Positions 52,767 through 63,430 of a DNA stretch of 64,000 nt are shown here, in pieces. Made by a program: the position numbers and the translations under genes. The notes below the pieces were generated by a model that ran no database searches, had not been told where the DNA came from, and was given only the letters and a program-made list of their open reading frames with translations. The DNA comes from Salvator merianae (lineage: Eukaryota > Chordata > Lepidosauria > Squamata > Teiidae). Positions within the stretch are counted from its first letter, which is position 1. Every line of letters starts with the position of its first letter. The DNA lies in assembly GCA_003586115.2 (NCBI GenBank), contig QVOM02000034.1:17715444-17779443 (forward strand), written 5' to 3'.

Positions 52767-54011
52767 CTTGAAAGAGACATTTGTTGCAAACTAAAATGTT
52801 TCTATACCAATGCGCAAAGCATGGGAAACAAACAAGGAGAACTGGAAATCCTAGCACAGGAAAATAAATATGATGTCATAGGCATAACTGAAACTTGGTG
52901 GGATAATACGCATGATTGGAACACAGAGCTAGAAGGATACAACTTATTTTAAAAAAACAGGCTTAATAAAAGGGGAGGAGGTGTTGCATTGTATGTAAGG
53001 AAAATATATACCACCACAGAGATTAATCTTTCAGATAATGGAAGCCCTGTAGAAACCGTTTGGGTGAAAATACAAGGAGAGAGCAACACAAAGGATACTG
53101 TTGTAGGAGTTTATTATAGACCCCCTGGACAAACAGAAGATATGGATGAACTATTTATACATCAGATGGCCAAGCTCTCGGGGAAACACGACCTAGTGAT
53201 TATGGGAGATTTTAACCATCCGGACATTTGTTGGGAATCTCTCTCTGGCAAAAGTCACAGGTCCAATAAATTCTTATCCTCTCTGGCAGATAACTTCATT
53301 TTCCAAAGGATGGAGGAAAAAACAAGGGGGTCTGCTATCTTGGACCTAATCCTTACCAACAGGGAGGAAATGGTTGAGGAAGTAAGGGTGACTGGGACCC
53401 TGGGTGGCAGTGACCATACTATCATTGAGTTTTGGATAACAAAAGGAGGAAGATCTGAGAGGACTCAGACTTCAAGGTCAGATTTCAGAGGAGCAAATTT
53501 TGATGGACTCAGAAGGAGGGTAGGAAGGATCCATTGGGTGGATGTCTTAAAGGACAGAAATGTCCTGGAAGGATGGGAAATTTTGAGAAAGGAGATTCTA
53601 GAGGCACAATCTTTAACAATTCCTAAAAGAAGAAAGAATGGCAAGCATCTAAAGAGACCAGGGTGGATGAACCCTGAACTTAATAACTTGCTAAAAAGAA
53701 AAAAAGAAATGTTTAAAAAATTCAAAGAGGGGGACATATCAAAAGAAGAATATAATGCAATCTGCAGGAGCTGCAGGATAAGTGTCAGAAAGGCTAAAGC
53801 TAAAAATGAATTGAGGATTGCAAGAGAGGCCAAAAACAATAAAAAAGGATTTGGGGGGTATGTCAGAAGCAAAAGAAAAGTCAAAGAAGCTATAGGACCT
53901 TTACAAAATGAGAAGGGTGATTTGGTCAAAAACGACATTCAGAAGGCAGAACTTTCTCTCAGAAAGGAAAGGAAACATCAGTGGGCCTTCACTGTGCTGT
54001 TGAGGGAATAA
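52767..54011 (+). pseudogene. CR1 ORF2 endonuclease domain (one stop)
   Basis: The frame starts within the endonuclease (TNAQSMGNKQGELE, GITETWWDN), meets TAA at 52,950-52,952, and then runs open to 54,011. It includes VGVYYRPPG, MGDFNHPDICWESL (catalytic DFNHP), AILDLILTN and GGSDHTIIEF (catalytic SDH), which are the hallmarks of an apurinic-type LINE endonuclease that nicks target DNA. A linker follows, rich in Lys and Arg. After about 53,940 the frame leaves the expected protein, where a deletion joins it to the next part. The enzyme cannot be made intact. Confidence 0.9.
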
Positions 54012-54640
54012 GAGAATCAAGGCTCTGTATGGACAAGGAGAAGGTGAGGGAACACTTAGCAAACTTAAATGTATTCAAGTCTCCAGGCCCAGATGAATTA
54101 CATCCTAGGGTGCTGAAGGAATTAGCTGATATAATTGCTGAACCACTCTCTGTGATATTTGAGAACTCATGGAAAACAGGAGAAGTCCCAGAAGATTGGA
54201 GAAGGGCGAATGTTGTACCTATCTTTAAAAAAGGAAAGAAGGCTGACCCAGGCAACTACAGGCCTGTGAGTCTGACTTCAATACCAGGCAAGATATTTGA
54301 ACAAATCATTAAACAGCATATATGGGAGCACTTGGATGGGAATGCAGTAATTGACCAAAGCCAACATGGATTTGTAACAAACAAGTCATGCCAGACTAAT
54401 CTCATTTCCTTTTATGACAAAATTACTGGATGGATCGATCAAGGAAAGGCTGTGGACATAGTATGTCTTGACTTTAGCAAAGCATTTGACAAGGTGTCTC
54501 ATACCATACTTATTGAAAAAATGATCAAATATGGGATTGACAGGACAACTGTTAGGTGGATTCATAACTGGCTTAGTGATCGTACTCAAAGAGTGGTCAT
54601 AAATGGCTTCACATCCGATTGGAAGACTGTCATGAGGGCG
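53981..54640 (+). pseudogene. CR1 ORF2 reverse transcriptase, N-terminal part
   Basis: This continues ORF2 in a different frame. KSPGPDELHPRVLKELAD, EDWRRANVVPIFKKG, NYRPVSLTSIPGKIFE, DQSQHGFVTNKSC and VDIVCLDFSKAFDKVSH are reverse transcriptase motifs 0 to 3. DFSKAFD carries the first catalytic Asp. At about 54,630 a one-base change shifts the frame just before VPQGSVLGP, and the current frame runs on uselessly to 54,721. Confidence 0.9.
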
Positions 54641-55530
54641 TACCGCAAGGCTCTGTCTTGGGCCCATTGCTGTTCAACATTTTTATCAACGATCTGGATG
54701 AAGGTGTCGAGGGGACACTGATCAAATTTGCAGACGACACAAAGCTAGGAGGGGTTGCTAACACTAGGGAGGAGAAGGAGAGGATTAAAAATGATTTGGA
54801 CAAGCTTGAACAGTGGGCTGAAACTAACAGAATGACATTTAACAGGGAGAAATGCAAAGTTTTACATCTGGGTAAGAAAAATGACAATATCCAATACAGA
54901 ATGGGGGGAATCTCGCTGAGCAGCAGCACATGTGAAAAGGATCTGGGTGTACTAGTAGATCATAAATTAAACATGAGTCACCAGTGTGATGCAGCTGCAA
55001 AGAAGGCAAATACCATCCTGGGCTGTATCAAGAGGAGTATAGAGTCTATATCACGAGAAGTAATTGTCCCACTTTACTCTTCCTTGGTCAGACCTCATCT
55101 GGAGTATTGTGTCCAGTTCTGGGCACCCCAGTTTAAAAAAGACATTGACAAACTGGAACAAGTTCAGAGAAGGGCGACCAAAATGGTGAGTGGTCTGCAA
55201 ACCATGTCCTACGAGGAACGGTTAAAGGACCTAGGAATGTTTAGCCTGCAGAAGAGAAGACTGAGAGGAGACATGATAGCTGTTTTCAAGTATCTGAAGG
55301 GCTGTCACAGTGCAGAAGGATTGGCCCTATTCTCAGTTGCGCAAGAAGGAAGGACTAGAAACAATAGGATGAAAATTCAAGGGAGTAGATACAGGCTAGA
55401 TATTAGGGAAAACTTTCTGACCGTAAGGGCAATCAGTCACTGGAACAGGTTGCCACAGGAGGCGGTGGGCTCTCCTTCACTGGAGATCGTCAAGGAAAGG
55501 CTGGACAGATATCTGTCTGGGATGCTTTAG
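54619..55530 (+). pseudogene. CR1 ORF2 reverse transcriptase, C-terminal part
   Basis: About 303 codons are open to the true ORF2 stop. They hold GVPQGSVLGPLLFNIFIND (motif 4) and FADD with DTKLGG (motif 5, the two catalytic Asp at residues 39-40 of this frame). These are followed by LGVLVDHKLNMSHQCDAAAK, RPHLEYCVQFWAPQ, LEQVQRRATKMVSG and SHWNRLPQEAVG. This C-terminal half is intact. The polymerase would copy CR1 RNA at the nicked target. It is separated from its N-terminal half by the shift at ~54,630. Confidence 0.9.
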
Positions 55531-55634
55531 TGAATCCTGCATTGAGCAGGGGGTTGGACTCTATGACCCTGGAGGTCCCTTCCAACTCTATGATTCTATG
55601 ATTCTATTTCTATGATCTGGGATCATATTTCTAT

Positions 55635-56345
55635 GATCTCTGTAGCCAGGAGTACCTATTGCCAGCTTTGGCTGGTATAAGAGCAATGCCCTCACCTAGA
55701 CAGCAATAGCCTAGTCACTGTTGTTCATGCCCTGATAGCCTCATCTGATATTGTAATCCTCTCTATGTGGGGCTACCCTTATATTTGCTCCAGAAGCTTC
55801 AACTAGTGCAAAATGTAGCAGCCAGGTTGCTGAGTGGGTTGTATATTTGGGCACATATCACACCTGTGTTCTACCAACTACACTGGTTGCCAGCTAACTA
55901 CTGGGCAAAGTCCAAGGTTCTACCCCTAAACAATTTAGGACCATGGTACCTTAAAGAACACCTCCCTTGCTGTAAGCTAGGAAGAACCCTGAGATCATCT
56001 GGAGAGGTTTTATTGCGCATCCCATGAAATACAGAATACCATTTTATGGTGACCCACAGTTGGGCCTTCTCTGTGGTAGCACCTTCTTATAGAGTGTCCT
56101 CCCTTCTGCTATTTGTGAGGCACCTACACTTACAGCTTATAGGTGCCTATTAAAGACTTATCTCTTTCCTCAGGCATTCCATGTGTGACTGTTCTTTTCC
56201 TTGACACACCCAGTTTTTAATATGGCTTTAATGATCGGTCTTTGTATATATGGTTTTATCTTTCTTTTTAAATCCTGGTAAATTGCTTCAAGATTTATTT
56301 ACATTTAATGAGATGTGGTATTTAAATGTTTTAAATAAATTAATA
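55635..56345 (+). mobile_element. L2-like LINE 3' fragment (copy 8)
   Basis: It starts shortly after the CR1 end. It encodes a worn VVHALIA-type block, then LQKLQLVQNVAARLLSG and FYQLHWLPANYWAKSKVL with WYLKEHLP (frame 55,767-56,027). The 3' part has GACTTATCTCTTTCCTCAGG and an AAATAAATTAATA tail. It is older-looking than the CR1, which may have inserted next to or into it. Confidence 0.65.
55767..56027 (+). pseudogene. L2-like reverse transcriptase C-terminal fragment
   Basis: The 86-residue frame includes LVQNVAARLL and QLHWLPANYWAKSKVL, standard C-terminal landmarks of L2-group LINE proteins. It lacks the catalytic palm. Frame and stops show decay. Confidence 0.6.
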
Positions 56346-56780
56346 GTACTAAACAATTTATGGAACAAAAAGGGAATTCTTCCAAACTCTAGTAAATGAT
56401 AGCCTTAACACTATGCTCATAGCATACCTGGGAGATTTTTCCCCCCATACATACACCAGAATTCTTTATGATAAAACATAATAAAAGCAAGAAACCATTC
56501 AATTCATTCTGAGGTTAGTTACGAGAACACAGACAGCTGGTGCTCTAAAATCACAGAGTGTAGGGTTTAGCATCTTGGCCTTCCTACGTTTTTTCCCCCC
56601 AGAGTTTTTAATACCTGCCTGACAGAAGGTTTCCCTCATTTGCCAGCTCATCGAGGCCAAAACATGTCTGTGTTTTACATCTTCTTCCAGGGGCTCCAAA
56701 GGATGCCATCTGCAGTGCTATTTCTTTCAATTATTGTCAATTATAGCATCACCTAAAGAAACAGTTATAATACCGTACGC
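56346..56780. other. Unrecognised sequence
   Basis: No feature is supported between the two L2-like copies, which lie tail to tail. Confidence 0.35.
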
Positions 56781-57145
56781 AGCACTTACTTATTTTATTT
56801 ATTTAAGAATATATATCTTGCCCTTCACCCAAAGGTCCCTGAGCAGTCACAACAGTAGATTAATAAAACAAAGATTAAACTGAAAAATATTTAAAATAAA
56901 GCCCACCTCCCTCCTTTTTTCCCTCTCTCCCAGACAGGACAACACTCAGAGGAAGTTAAACATCAAAGGTCTGGGTGAAGAAGTATGTTTTAACCAGATG
57001 CTGAACACCATATAATGTAGGCACTAAATCAGAGAGATTCTGGTCTGGGGGCCACTACAGAAAAGGCCCTCTTGAGTGCCACTGGCCCTTGCACCTCTGA
57101 AAGAGGTAGAACTATAAGAAGGCCCACTCCTTGTGATGTCAATAA

Positions 57146-57439
57146 TCAGGCAGTTCTATATGGGAGAAAATGTTCCTTCAGATAACCAAGGCGCAAGCCA
57201 TTTAAGGCTTTATATGTTAACATTAACACTTTCAATTTGGCTTGGAAGCAAATAGGCAGCCAGTGCAGATCTTTCAAGACAGGCATGATGTGGGCTTGGC
57301 CAGAAACTCCCATCAGCAGTCCAGCTGCTGCATTCTGCACTAGTTCCAGCTTCCAGACGGTTTTCAAGGGTAGTCCTATGTAGCGCGCATTACAGTAATC
57401 TAATCTGGAGGTTATCAGAGCATGGATCACTGTGGTCAA
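57146..57439 (-). pseudogene. L2-like reverse transcriptase C-terminal fragment
   Basis: The 97-residue frame carries TVIHALITSRLDYCNARYIG, LELVQNAAAGLLMG, VLKDLHWLPICFQAKLKVL and LGYLKEHFLPY, the complete landmark set for the end of the L2-like protein. It serves as the reference for the shorter copies in this window. Confidence 0.75.
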
Positions 57440-57878
57440 GTTATCCCTGTCTAGGAAAGGCCAAATCTGGTGAACCAGTCAAAGATGGGGGCAAGCACTC
57501 CTGCCTACCACTGCCACATGGGTCTCAAATGACAGTGATGAACTAGGAACTCCCCCAGATTACTCACCTGTTCTTTCTGGGGCAAAACAACCCCATCCAG
57601 AATTGAGTGCCTTGTAATTTCCTGAACTCAGGACTCCATGACACACAATACCTCTGTCTTTCCTGGATTCACTTTCAATCTATTGGTCCACATCCAGGCC
57701 TTTACTGCCTCCAGGCACAATCAGGCACCTGCACTGTCTCTCCTGGCTCAGAAGGAACAGAGAGATAACACGTTGGGTGTTATCAGCTAATGACCCCTCT
57801 TAGCAGGTCCATATAGATGATAAAAAGCATCAGAGATAGAACTAACCCCTGGGGAACTCCACATGAAACTTCCTATTG

Positions 57879-58130
57879 CTACTTTCTGACACCTACCTCA
57901 GAGATAGGAGGTGTACCACTGTAAAACTGTCCCTGAAGCCACCCTAGCAGTATACCATGATTGATGGTATTGAAAGGTCCTGAGAGATCAAGCAGAACCA
58001 ACAGAGTCACATGAATCACTCTGTCCTTCTCCCAATAAAGGCTTTCCATCAGAGCAACTAAGGCAGTGTCCATGCCCAGCCACCATCTCAAACCAGATTG
58101 GAATGGGTCTAGATCATCCATTTCATCCAA
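57879..58130 (-). pseudogene. L2-like reverse transcriptase palm fragment
   Basis: DPFQSGLRWWLGMDTALVAL is followed by VTLLVLLDLSGPFNTINHGI. The LLDLS-x-x-F-x-x-x-x-H pattern is motif 3 of LINE reverse transcriptases, with the first catalytic Asp (LLVLLDLS). The downstream FADD/YADD motif is not recoverable in this copy. It is a relic. Confidence 0.75.
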
Positions 58131-58300
58131 GCATGCCTACAGATGGTTAGCCACTACCTTCTCCAATACCTTGCCCAAAACCGGAATATTAGCCAGAGGG
58201 AGGAGTTATTTAATACCTCTGGATCCAGGAAGGTCCTCTTAAGGAGTGGCTTTTCTGCTTTATGTAAGCTGGTTAAGTGGGAGTGGACCAGGCTAGGCGG

Positions 58301-58567
58301 TTAGAACTAGCTAGCTCCCAAGGCTGTCCATATAGCTATAGACCAGCCCTGGTTGCCAGCTTTGAATCCGGCACAAAGCCTTTGAAGGTTGGGAAATTTT
58401 GTCCCTAATATGTGGTGCTTCTACGAGGGTCCGTTTCAGTGGCACACCATTTCTGGTGGCGCATCCTGGAGCACCACCAAAAAAAGTCCTCCATTGTATT
58501 CCAGCTTATATGGGCATATTGTTGTCAATATTTATAATATAACTGATATTTATATTATTCAAATAGC
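58301..58567. other. Unrecognised sequence
   Basis: No feature is supported between the minus-strand L2-like copy and the truncated CR1. Confidence 0.35.
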
Positions 58568-58573
58568 TTCCAG

Positions 58574-58840
58574 TTGGAAGAATGTCTCGAGTGGGTGCTG
58601 CAAGGCTCTGTCCTGAGCCCGGTGCTGTTCAACACTTTTATAAATGATCCAGATGAGGGAGTCGAGAGGACGCTGATCAAATTTGCGGATGACACAAAGC
58701 TAGGAGGGGTGGCTAACACTAGGGACGAGAAGGAGAGGATTCAAAATGATCTGGACAAGCTTGAACAGTGGGCTGAAACTAACAGAATGATATTTAACAG
58801 GGGGAAATGCATAGTTTTACATCTGGGTAAGAAAAAATGA
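58574..58840 (+). pseudogene. CR1 reverse transcriptase fragment
   Basis: The frame has LQGSVLSPVLFNTFINDPDE and FADDTKLGG with both catalytic Asp. It ends where an extra base in an A-run after LHLGKKK shifts the frame. It matches residues 8-90 of the first CR1 copy's C-terminal frame. Confidence 0.85.
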
Positions 58841-59108
58841 CAATATCCAATGCAGAATGGGAGAAATCTCGCTGAGCAGTAGCACACGTGAAAAGGATCT
58901 CGGTGTACTAGTAGATCACAGATTAAACATGTGTCAACAGTGTGATGCAGCTGTAAAAAAGGCAAACACCATCCTGGGGTGTATCAAGAGGAGCGTAGAG
59001 TCTAGATCATGAGAAGTAATTATCCCTCTTTACTCTACCTTGGTCAGACCTCATCTGGAGCACTGTGTCCAGTTCTGGGCACCCCAATTTTAAAAAGACA
59101 TTGACAAA

Positions 59109-59372
59109 TTGGAGCAAGTTCAGAGAAGGGCTACCAAAATGTTGAGTGGTCTGCAAACCATGTCCTACAAGGAATGGTTAAAGGATCTAGGAATGTTTAT
59201 CCTGCAGAAGAGAAGACTGAGAGGAGACATGATAGCTGTTTTCAAGTATCTGAAGGGCTGTCACAGTGCAGAGGGATTGTCCCTATTCTCAGTTATACAA
59301 GAAGGAAGGACCAGAAACAATGGGATGATACTCCAAGGGAGTAGATACAGGCTAGATATTAGAAAGGAATAG
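59109..59372 (+). pseudogene. CR1 ORF2 C-terminal fragment
   Basis: EQVQRRATKMLSGLQTMSY, LQKRRLRGDMIAVFKYLKG and SRYRLDIRKE match the C terminus of the first CR1 copy. The frame ends at a deletion that removes the AISHWNRLP lead-in. Confidence 0.85.
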
Positions 59373-59531
59373 GTTGCCACAGAAGGTGGTGGCAACTCCT
59401 TCGCTGGCGGTCTTCAGGCAGAGTCTGGGCAGACATCTGTCTGGGATGGTTTAGTGAATCCTGCATGGAGCAGGGGGTTGGACTCGATGGCCCTGGAGGC
59501 CCCTTCCAACTCTATGATTCTATGATTATAT

Positions 59532-60193
59532 GTCCTGGGTTTTATACAGTTGGGAAGAGTTTTGTGACTATATTATTTGTTGTCTTACTGTCTATGGTGA
59601 AAAAGCTTGATCTGTCAGAAAACCCTTCTAGAGTGGTTATTTACATATCAATTAAGATGTAAGCAAAAGATGACAGCTTTAATTAAAATTTGCATACACT
59701 AATTTCAAAATAATTGCTGCCCATCAAACTGAAAGTTGACCTATCACCTGCTCAGCTCCTGACAGGCAATGCTGTAGCCTTCACCTTGAAGTATGCTTGG
59801 ATTGGGCAGCCTCTGAATGAACACAAAAGTGGAGAATAATTTGTGCTTTCTGGAGCTGATGAAGGCCACTAATGATGTTATCCATGATACAACACCATGG
59901 AGCTTCCCATCATATCCCATAGCTCTGGAGTGCCAGGTATAGGCTCTTCCTCCCTCATAGGGAGCATAGTAAAAGCAAGAATTGTGCTTAAATACCACAG
60001 TCTAGCTTGAGGATGAGTTTTTAAAAAAATTCTATACAGCCATTTGCCAAACCTGACTGGAAAGATTTGAGCTTTGATGGTCTTTCCCTGCACAACGATA
60101 TCACGCAATGACGCACACTGCGGTCCTGCCCACTAAGAGGGCTATAATGGCGGCACCTGATCTTCCAAAAATGAGTGAGTTTCCTGCACTATG
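59532..60193. other. Unrecognised sequence
   Basis: No gene or repeat is supported. Confidence 0.35.
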
Positions 60194-60447
60194 GATGGGA
60201 CAGATTCATGGAGGTCAGGTGTATCAATGGCTACTAAAATGGATGCCTAGGTACTGCTTCCAGGTTGGTAAGACAGGCAAGATGTCTGTAAAACCATTTG
60301 CAGGGAGTCAAGAGCAGGTGAAGGTTTTGCCTTTTATTCTGCTTGAGAATGCCCAGAAGCAATTGGTGGGCCACTGTGTGAGACAGGATGCTGGACTAGA
60401 TGGGCCATGGCCTGATCCAGTAAGGCTCCTCCTATGTTCTTATGTTC
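60194..60447 (+). mobile_element. CR1/L3-type LINE 3' end (copy 3)
   Basis: It corresponds to the last ~250 bases of the copies at 14,555 and 22,378: ACAGATTCATGGAGGTCAGG, AGGATGCTGGACTAGATGGG, CCTGATCCAGTAAGGCTCC and a TTCTTATG end. Only the 3' untranslated part is present. Confidence 0.8.
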
Positions 60448-61830
60448 AGCATTTGGAGGTGGCTTGCCTACTCATGAGTCACATAAAGGTGCCAGGGGTT
60501 GTCAGGTAAAATATTTGATAGTCCAGGGCCTTTCCACTCCAGTTCACGTTTCAATGAACTACAAGTTTAGCACATCCCTACTTTGAGCTGCCGCCATTTT
60601 CACTTTAGGCAATTTAAAGAATAGTTTCAGCACACACTGGAGTACCAGAAATGGGAAGGCACCGGGGAAGACATCAGTGAGTGCTAGGATTCTGGCAATT
60701 GCTCAAAGCCATCAGGGCCAGAAAGAAAGCCTGTTCCTAAAAGAGCTAGTTTGGGCATTAGACAGACACAAATCTGTGAACGTCACCTCCCTTTATTTAC
60801 TTTCAAATACAAACAGGAAACACAATACACTAGAATGGACCTTTAGAGAACTCTCAAATGAGATTTAGCTGATCAACTATTCTTTCAGTGTCTCCCCTGT
60901 ATTGCCGTGCACTTTGAAAGGGATGAAGTGCACGGAAACAAGCGGGCGCAATAACCGGAGATACAAAAATTGCCTTCATCTTCAGAATACTCTACAATCT
61001 CCTGCACAATTACTCCTTTGAAATATCCTCTGATTGTTGTGCCTCTTCAGCTGAATTGTGACATGCTTGCTGATAAGGACAATGCCTTTGATTTAGTCCA
61101 TGATTTGTTTTTTTGGGGGGGGAGATATCGTTGTGTTGCAAACCTTTTCAAAATTGCTTCCCTTCCTTTTACTGAAGCAGCTGTAGTGTTTCCTCAAGTC
61201 AGTTTTTTTAAAAAAAACCACTATATATACATATTATTCTGATTATACAAAATTGGCCTATTTCTTTTCTTTACACCAGGGCAATCACTTGGGGAATATC
61301 ACAGGAACAGCTGGAAAGGTCTCAGCTGTGCTCTTGAAAGAAATCAAATAATTCAAATCTTAAACTGGGGGTGCGGAAAAAAGAGACAGAATGCCCAAAA
61401 GAAAGGCGTGGAACCAAAAATATTTGCAAATACTTAATACCTAAGTATTAATATTACATTGCTGGATACCAGGTGGTGAAAAGAAACAGGAAAAATATAT
61501 TTAGATTTGACTGGTGGAAGCAGCAAATTATTAAGTGCTAAGTGAAGCAATCTTTTGGAGGTAGGACTGGAGAGGTAATACCAAGGCAGAGGAGCTAATT
61601 AATCCAAATTCTGCCCAGGTCCATTTAGCTTGTTGTGCTGGCAGGGCAGAAAGTGTTACAGGTCTGTGTGAGGTTATAGTGGGGCTTTTTTCTCAGCTTC
61701 CCCCTTGAAACACACACATACAAGCACACATTAACAGCATCACAGACAGAGACAAATGATTCTCTCTTTTGCTCATCATCATTCACAGCTAATGAGTAGC
61801 ACTGAGTACTCCTAATTTTAACAGCTGCAG
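60448..61830. other. Unrecognised sequence with a possible short TIR element
   Basis: GGGCCTTTCCACTCCAGT (60,527) and ACTGGAGTACC...GGAAGGCACC (60,639-60,664) could be worn inverted ends of a ~140-bp MITE. Nothing else is supported. Confidence 0.35.
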
Positions 61831-61836
61831 TCCAGG

Positions 61837-62229
61837 GGCCTATTCACACTTTCTACCATAGAAAAGGATAATTATCCTGTTCTACGGTGGAACAGATCTT
61901 GCGGTGTGGACACCGTCTGCACTTTGAGGCCATAGAACAGACTGGTGTCCTGCACCATGACAGTGGCCAGGAAGCTTCTAGCTGCTGCTATGGCAGCTGG
62001 CAACGCTGTGCTACAGCGCAGGTACAGGCACAACCATGCCACACTGCTCTGCTTTCACACCCAGAAGGAGGTACGAGCACACTGTACCCGGAGTAATCCA
62101 GCTGCTCCCGGTATAAATGTGGAGCATAATTTTGTGCTCCACAGCAGGTAGTAATTAGCAGTAGCTGTAGTTTGCTCCCGGTTGCCAGGACCTCTGCACA
62201 GAAAGGCACTTGACTAGTAAGCATCCCTG
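61837..62229 (-). mobile_element. TIR-A copy
   Basis: It begins GGCCTATTCACACTTTCTACC. The interior has GTGGACACCGTCTGCACTTT, GTGTCCTGCACCATG, CAGCTGGCAACGCTGTGC and GTGCTCCACAGCAGGTAG, closely following the 1,050-1,490 copy. The right end fades after TTGACTAGTAAGCATCCC. No duplication was found. Confidence 0.65.
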
Positions 62230-63223
62230 CTCTTGTTTAAGTCTTTAGCGGTAAGTGTTGCTGCAATGTCTTTTAAAATGTATTCTGAAAAGTAAGGCGC
62301 ATACAACAAAGCAATGATAATGCTATCGAAAGGACACATAGAACAAATGTTGAGGTCAGAAATAAACAACATTTACTATGCTGTGGCTTCACATTTTCAT
62401 ATTTCATTTTGAATCCCTTGATCTAAGATAGCAGAGTAGGCTGCATTTCAAACAGCCTCCTAAACTGCATTTAAAATTCCCGAACAAAGTCTTTTATATT
62501 TTTAACAGTCTAATAAATTACATTTCCCATACTTCTGAGAATTCTGATAAGTGGGGGAAAAAACAGCCTTGCATTTTAGCCTGTTACTTGCTCTAAATTT
62601 TAAACACACACATATTAGGCAATGCTGGATTGTTTGATCAGCCTCTGTTAAATTCATAAACTGGGGCATAAACTGGATGTGATGATTTCCTTGCTTTGCT
62701 AGTTTCAAAAGGAGAAAACCAAGTTGGCTAAGAAACATGCTCTGAAATCAAAGCAACGCTTTGATGAAATAGGCCAACCTTGAGGTGTTAGAACTACAAG
62801 AACCATCAGCCACTGCTGCTACAGTTCCCCATGCTTTTTCTTTTGTCATTCCACACTTAACCAGACTTCCCAGTTTAGCTCTTTTCAGGCTAGAATTAGC
62901 ACTTTTTCTTTCTTTTTTTTTTTTAGCTCTTAAATTTTATACCTAGTGGTGTGCCACTTTTTAATTTTATTTAATTCCAAATTTAGCTGTTTTTGGAAAT
63001 CCTGTAAATCCATTCTCTCAAAGAGACATTTAAATAGTATATTGGGTGTAATGTCAATCTGTCTTAGAGACCTCCCTCTCATGAAGACACTCTGGAATAA
63101 TTAATCCTATATACCTATATGGAGTTTCGATTTGTCAAATGGAGTGTCAGTCTTCACTCACCTATTTCCTGATAGGCTACAATGATCATTATGTGCTAAG
63201 AGAGCAGTAATGACTCTGGCTAT
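62230..63223. other. Unrecognised sequence
   Basis: Near 62,780-62,830 AACTACAAGAACCATCAGCC may be a worn relative of the GGGAGTTGTAGTCC foldback element. Otherwise nothing is supported. Confidence 0.35.
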
Positions 63224-63430
63224 GTTCTGACACAGCAAAAAAAAAAGCACTTCTGAGGTGGCTTAAAGAAGGTGTCAAAGTGGTATTGTTCACACACTAC
63301 TCTTCCCCTCCCCACTCTCATGACTATTCTGCACTAGAAACGGTGGAATAGAGAAGACTTAGGAACACGAGTGCCGCACACTGTCCCTCTGAGGCACCTT
63401 TGAGGCATCCTTTTTCCTATATCTGAAAAC
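63224..63430. mobile_element. MITE-E, copy 2
   Basis: The same element as 28,711-28,917, in the same orientation: GACACAGCAAAAA, CTTCTGAGGTGGCTTA, TTGTTCACACACTAC, GCACTAGAAACGGTGG and CTCTGAGGCACC in order. The ends are inverted repeats. It is diverged by roughly one base in five. Confidence 0.65.

Larger units (their letters stand above)
52210..55618 (+). mobile_element. CR1 LINE, long but damaged copy
   Basis: In order it holds the C-terminal half of ORF1, a short inter-ORF region, ORF2 (endonuclease then reverse transcriptase) and the CR1 3' end. That end is CCCTTCCAACTCTATG followed by two ATTCTATG octamers, the signature of CR1 (55,586-55,608). It is 5'-truncated within ORF1. ORF2 has one stop (52,950), a short internal loss near 53,950 and a frameshift near 54,630. 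CR1 tails do not use poly-A, so there is no A-run. A second copy is at 58,568-59,531. Confidence 0.9.
56785..58300 (-). mobile_element. L2-like LINE, longest copy (copy 9)
   Basis: Reading the minus strand from 58,300, the order is a palm segment of reverse transcriptase, the GVPQG-like and downstream region (stops present), the SRLDYCNA block, LHWLP, and then the 3' end with GTTTAACTTCCTC and the (AAATA)n-type tail at 56,790-56,808. About 1.5 kb is present, more than in the other copies. The 5' end is lost near 58,300. Confidence 0.75.
58568..59531 (+). mobile_element. CR1 LINE, 5'-truncated second copy
   Basis: It starts within reverse transcriptase motif 4 (CAAGGCTCTGTCCTGAGC) and is colinear with 54,620-55,610, ending CCCTTCCAACTCTATG and ATTCTATGATT. 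Frames at 58,574-58,840 and 59,109-59,372 keep FADDTKLGGVANTRDEK and RRATKMLSGLQTMSYKEW but are separated by a shift in an A-run (58,835) and a stop. About 60 bases corresponding to 55,405-55,440 are missing near 59,368. Confidence 0.85.

Noticed and set aside
53465..53938. 157-codon minus-strand frame
   Set aside because: It is the antisense shadow of the CR1 endonuclease and linker region.
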